Source: BJHL01 sp040378885 (GTDB lineage Bacteria > Planctomycetota > Phycisphaerae > Phycisphaerales > UBA1924). From it: a stretch of DNA of 64,000 nt. The stretch lies in the NCBI GenBank assembly GCA_046316615.1, contig JBKDAN010000038.1, positions 1 to 64,000 of the forward strand. The letters run 5' to 3'. How positions within the stretch are numbered: the first letter of the stretch is position 1; each line of letters opens with the position of its first letter. This document shows, one piece after another, positions 62,601 through 64,000 of this stretch. The notes below the pieces were generated by a model. It was not told the origin of the DNA. It did not search any database and saw only the letters and a list, made by a program, of their open reading frames with translations. A program made the position numbers and the translations under genes.

Positions 62601-64000
62601 TGCGACGCCTCCATCAAGCACAAGCCGGGATGCGGTCACGGCGCCAACATCGATGCCGCCGGGCGTGAAAGAGCCCACGGACGGATTGACCTGCAGCCGG
62701 ACAGCCCCCGCGCCGGCGTTGATGCCGCCCGAAGCGCCGAAGAGAATGCCGCCAAAGCCTGGATCGCGTTCAGTGCTGAAGCCACCGGGGCCGAAGTTGG
62801 CGATGGCCGTGACGTCGCCACCATCAGTGGTGATGGGCTGATTGATCGTGATGGATCGCAGCGCGTTGAGCGTGAGCGAACCGCCCGTGCCACTGGGGTT
62901 GTTGACAGAGATGGCTTCGTTGATGGTGATGTCGTTGTTGGCCTGCAGCACCACGCCGGTACCCGTGTTGAGTATGTCAGTCACGGCGCTTGCGTCGTAA
63001 GTGAATGTGAAAGCGACATCCGTATTGAAACCTGTGGACGTCAGCGCGGTATTCCCACCATCCGCGATGATGATGTTCTTGGGGTCCAGCAGCAGTGTGC
63101 CATTCTCGCCCCTGCTCGCGCTGGCGTTCACAAATCCCTTGAAATCAAGCGTGTTTTTCCCGCTGACTTCCACCCACGCGCCGTCGCCGCCGTTGTCACC
63201 GCCCTTGGCGAGTATGACGCCCGCAAAACTTGTGTGGCTGTCAGCCCACACGACCGCCGTGCCTGCACTGCCCGTGTTCACACCGCTCGTGTTGATCGTC
63301 GCGTCACTGGTCACCACGCTGGTCATCGCTCGGCGTTCTTCACCGCCGCCTTGCCAGTTGCCGCCAATCAGCACCTCACCGCCGCGGGTCGCGCCGCGCG
63401 CATCGATGTCGGCGGCAACGTACACGTTCTCACCGAGCACACGCACATCACCGCCTGCGGCGTGCATGCTGCTCGTGTCAATCGTGCCATCCACCTTCAT
63501 CGTGCCCGTGCTCTCAAGGTGCACGTTGCGGGCTACCACACTGCCCGTGCTGCTCACGCTGCTCACCTGCGTGCTGGCTTCACCCGCAAACAAGCGATTA
63601 CCCAGCATGTCGCCGCCGCCCAATGAAAGCCGGCGTGCCGCCGGCGCACTTGCCTGGGCCTCACCCACGCTCACGTACATGCGGCCTTCACCCTCGCGCA
63701 CCAACACCTGACCGCCCGCAACCATGACCGTGCTCGCATCAACACTGCTGATGGTGCCCGTGTTCGTCACGGTCTGCCCCGCCAGCATCACGCCGTCTTT
63801 CGCTGAGATGCTGCCCGCATTGCTCACATTTCCAGTGAGCGTGAAGCGATCCACGCCACGTACAAAGTCGCGATCACTGATGTTGCCGGCGATCGCATAG
63901 AACCGCCCGGCATCTACAACGCTGCCCGCACCAAAGGCGATGCCGGCGCGATTCACAAAGTACACGCGTCCGTTGGCCTGAATCGCACCGTCGATGCGAG
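59643..64000 (-). CDS. Filamentous-haemagglutinin/two-partner-secretion-type exoprotein (5' end outside window)
   Basis: The frame remains open at the right edge, so at least 1451 C-terminal residues are seen. The GTG at 63965 is internal. The edge carries the TPS-domain signature GAIQANGRVYFVNRAGIAFG, followed by DAGRFYAIAGN, the conserved end of a TPS domain. The rest is beta-helix sequence rich in Asn, Thr, Ser and Gly. Four degenerate repeats of about 153-158 residues share LTIES...G-D-T/A-D-G-F-S, SGGSMRLS and SISQSE segments. The C-terminus ends plainly at NAEKLYVQ, without a beta-barrel or anchor. Such proteins are exported by a TpsB barrel (not in the window) as adhesins or toxins. 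Confidence 0.85.
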   Translation of the reverse strand, partial: RIDGAIQANGRVYFVNRAGIAFGAGSVVDAGRFYAIAGNISDRDFVRGVDRFTLTGNVSNAGSISAKDGVMLAGQTVTNTGTISSVDASTVMVAGGQVLVREGEGRMYVSVGEAQASAPAARRLSLGGGDMLGNRLFAGEASTQVSSVSSTGSVVARNVHLESTGTMKVDGTIDTSSMHAAGGDVRVLGENVYVAADIDARGATRGGEVLIGGNWQGGGEERRAMTSVVTSDATINTSGVNTGSAGTAVVWADSHTSFAGVILAKGGDNGGDGAWVEVSGKNTLDFKGFVNASASRGENGTLLLDPKNIIIADGGNTALTSTGFNTDVAFTFTYDASAVTDILNTGTGVVLQANNDITINEAISVNNPSGTGGSLTLNALRSITINQPITTDGGDVTAIANFGPGGFSTERDPGFGGILFGASGGINAGAGAVRLQVNPSVGSFTPGGIDVGAVTASRLVLDGGVAITQSADLSVDELLITTSGPVTLTRTGNSIAKLAGNMLDTADIRGTGAVTIDQIAGVNVLRSTGSMTLDFGTILQNHGIVAPSLTATARSGGVALTNISNEVGVVDLRSRVGQSATVGIGSLSFTNNANLDIAGISTAASAAVTVQGVMTQSGPIVADTLSLTSRSNSTITHTLLNSTNLVRELTFNSRNASGNSQGPASLNFAEANGLLLNGIDTAGSVRIQSPGDVTQGGGTAVTAVGFAYASTNGSLTLTSSTNNFYNFAVSGLNANVFSTNTINIENVLGQPGVLMSGFARLISSNSVLQAEPVIADHLIVRSLSNGAAEINLALAGNDVNLLTIESLGASGANLGAQNIRFNDTDGFSILRLRSGGSMRLSSNGPVNQTNANSGLIVGGALTLLGSGQWTLTDARNVVPTIAGEAFSLNLQNTGNISFGTGIDGGSGFITDGTNNFLRVVTTGSISQSERVRGDQLVLRVVSDDDSFITLENPNNNFSRLTIESRTAGGAVGFAPIAYRDADGFSLMRMTTGSDIYLQATGNVNQTGGNAGLVASGVMLSGSSGTWTFDRADNAFSRLAGTVNGSVNLTNTINLEIASINGANGISVGAGNFLRIINSGSITQSQPASGDLLVARTLSDSFTQILFNHPGNNFANINVQSNNRTNTGIGSGRIVYRDADGFSVQGALTNEQLILQAEGSVNQLGSPLPIVAAGGMRLFGTGGYVFTRIDNRFPVLAGSTGTVFVTTGSSLLIGQLGATSGLNVTNNTTLTAFGSISQTRPLTVGGTLTATTRASGGQGSISLGDLNNRAASGGGASVINLQVFDGNTSTTAAGNVDWGSTLSFQLGQVRTLGMVTIRSLGNVSQNSNGISAASLRLLGAGNYTLNQNNNTFTSLAGNAGNVTVRTNGALQITQLDDTDGLISTGNVAITSAGAITQNRRLRGVNLSATTQNDGGAAILLTGPGNFFSGTRTLLTRNAAGNADVNAEKLYVQ
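60190..62070 (-). repeat. Degenerate tandem repeats inside the exoprotein (period about 470 bp)
   Basis: Units begin at LTFNSRNASG, LTIESLGASG, LTIESRTAGG and INVQSNNRTN, spaced 153-158 residues apart on manual count. Shared landmarks are the ADGFS/TDGFS turn, VNQT and SISQS. Sequence identity between units is moderate rather than near-exact. Confidence 0.6.

Noticed and set aside
61218..63626. An 802-residue open frame on the plus strand opposite the exoprotein
   Set aside because: Reverse-strand shadow of the FHA-like gene, which has a TPS signature and repeat structure; the plus frame has no domain logic.
1..64000. tRNA, rRNA, CRISPR arrays, insertion sequences or attachment sites
   Set aside because: No tRNA-like TTCGA arms in a cloverleaf context, regularly spaced repeats, transposases or terminal inverted repeats were found by reading; a dedicated tRNA or IS search could still detect something missed.

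Overview
The window is one contiguous stretch of a high-GC, densely coded bacterial chromosome. Several features point to Planctomycetota, most likely the Phycisphaerae/Phycisphaerales side. These are a secreted protein ending in two tandem GC-type dockerin-like motifs, a secreted FG-GAP/VCBS-like protein with an N-terminal LEGRELL motif resembling the planctomycete LEPRxLL signature, two multi-pass membrane proteins carrying CPECG zinc ribbons, many TTG/GTG starts and many Tat or lipoprotein signals. This placement is an inference from gene content; no rRNA is present to confirm it. I saw no tRNA, rRNA, CRISPR array, insertion sequence or prophage.

Layout. 1-12 kb: the end of a Cys-rich protein, a zinc-ribbon membrane protein, an exported beta-lactamase-fold serine hydrolase, a Tat-exported peptidoglycan amidase, a 1480-residue two-propeller PQQ-like protein, a DUF5658-like membrane protein, ribF and an S1-domain ribosomal-type protein followed by a strong terminator. 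12-18 kb: a second zinc-ribbon membrane protein, a GH10-like protein that lacks both catalytic glutamates, three genes of unknown function on the minus strand, and a hotdog thioesterase. 18.5-23.8 kb: two large secreted proteins, each followed by a hairpin terminator. 23.8-31.4 kb: an unknown gene, an AstA-like acyltransferase and a NYN-domain protein in lower-GC DNA, then dnaB, pdxH, an HDOD protein and a family-4-like uracil-DNA glycosylase.

31.4-46.7 kb: a GT4-GT2 fusion glycosyltransferase, a LEA14-like lipoprotein, an M20 amidohydrolase, a PilZ protein, a CCA-adding-type nucleotidyltransferase, two exported ClpP/NfeD-fold paralogues (one keeping, one lacking the serine), an M3 oligopeptidase coupled to a SugE/Gdx exporter, a polytopic GT-C-like protein, sucD and a membrane GAF protein overlapping a small ORF. 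46.9-59.5 kb: an exported methyltransferase-fold protein, a Tat metallophosphoesterase, pyrB, gmk, a five-gene envelope lipoprotein cluster related to LpoB/YcfL/COG3014, an OPT transporter and a HAD phosphatase. The right end (59.6-64 kb) is the C-terminal part of a large two-partner-secretion/filamentous-haemagglutinin-like exoprotein with degenerate repeats of about 155 residues; its start lies beyond the window.

Most of the window is housekeeping interleaved with cell-envelope functions. The best candidates for new biology are the LpoB/COG3014/YcfL-type cluster (51.2-56.4 kb), the active/inactive exported protease-fold pair (37.7-40.6 kb), the catalytically empty GH10-like protein, the exported methyltransferase-fold protein, and a family of short repeats that sit between stop codons and terminators.
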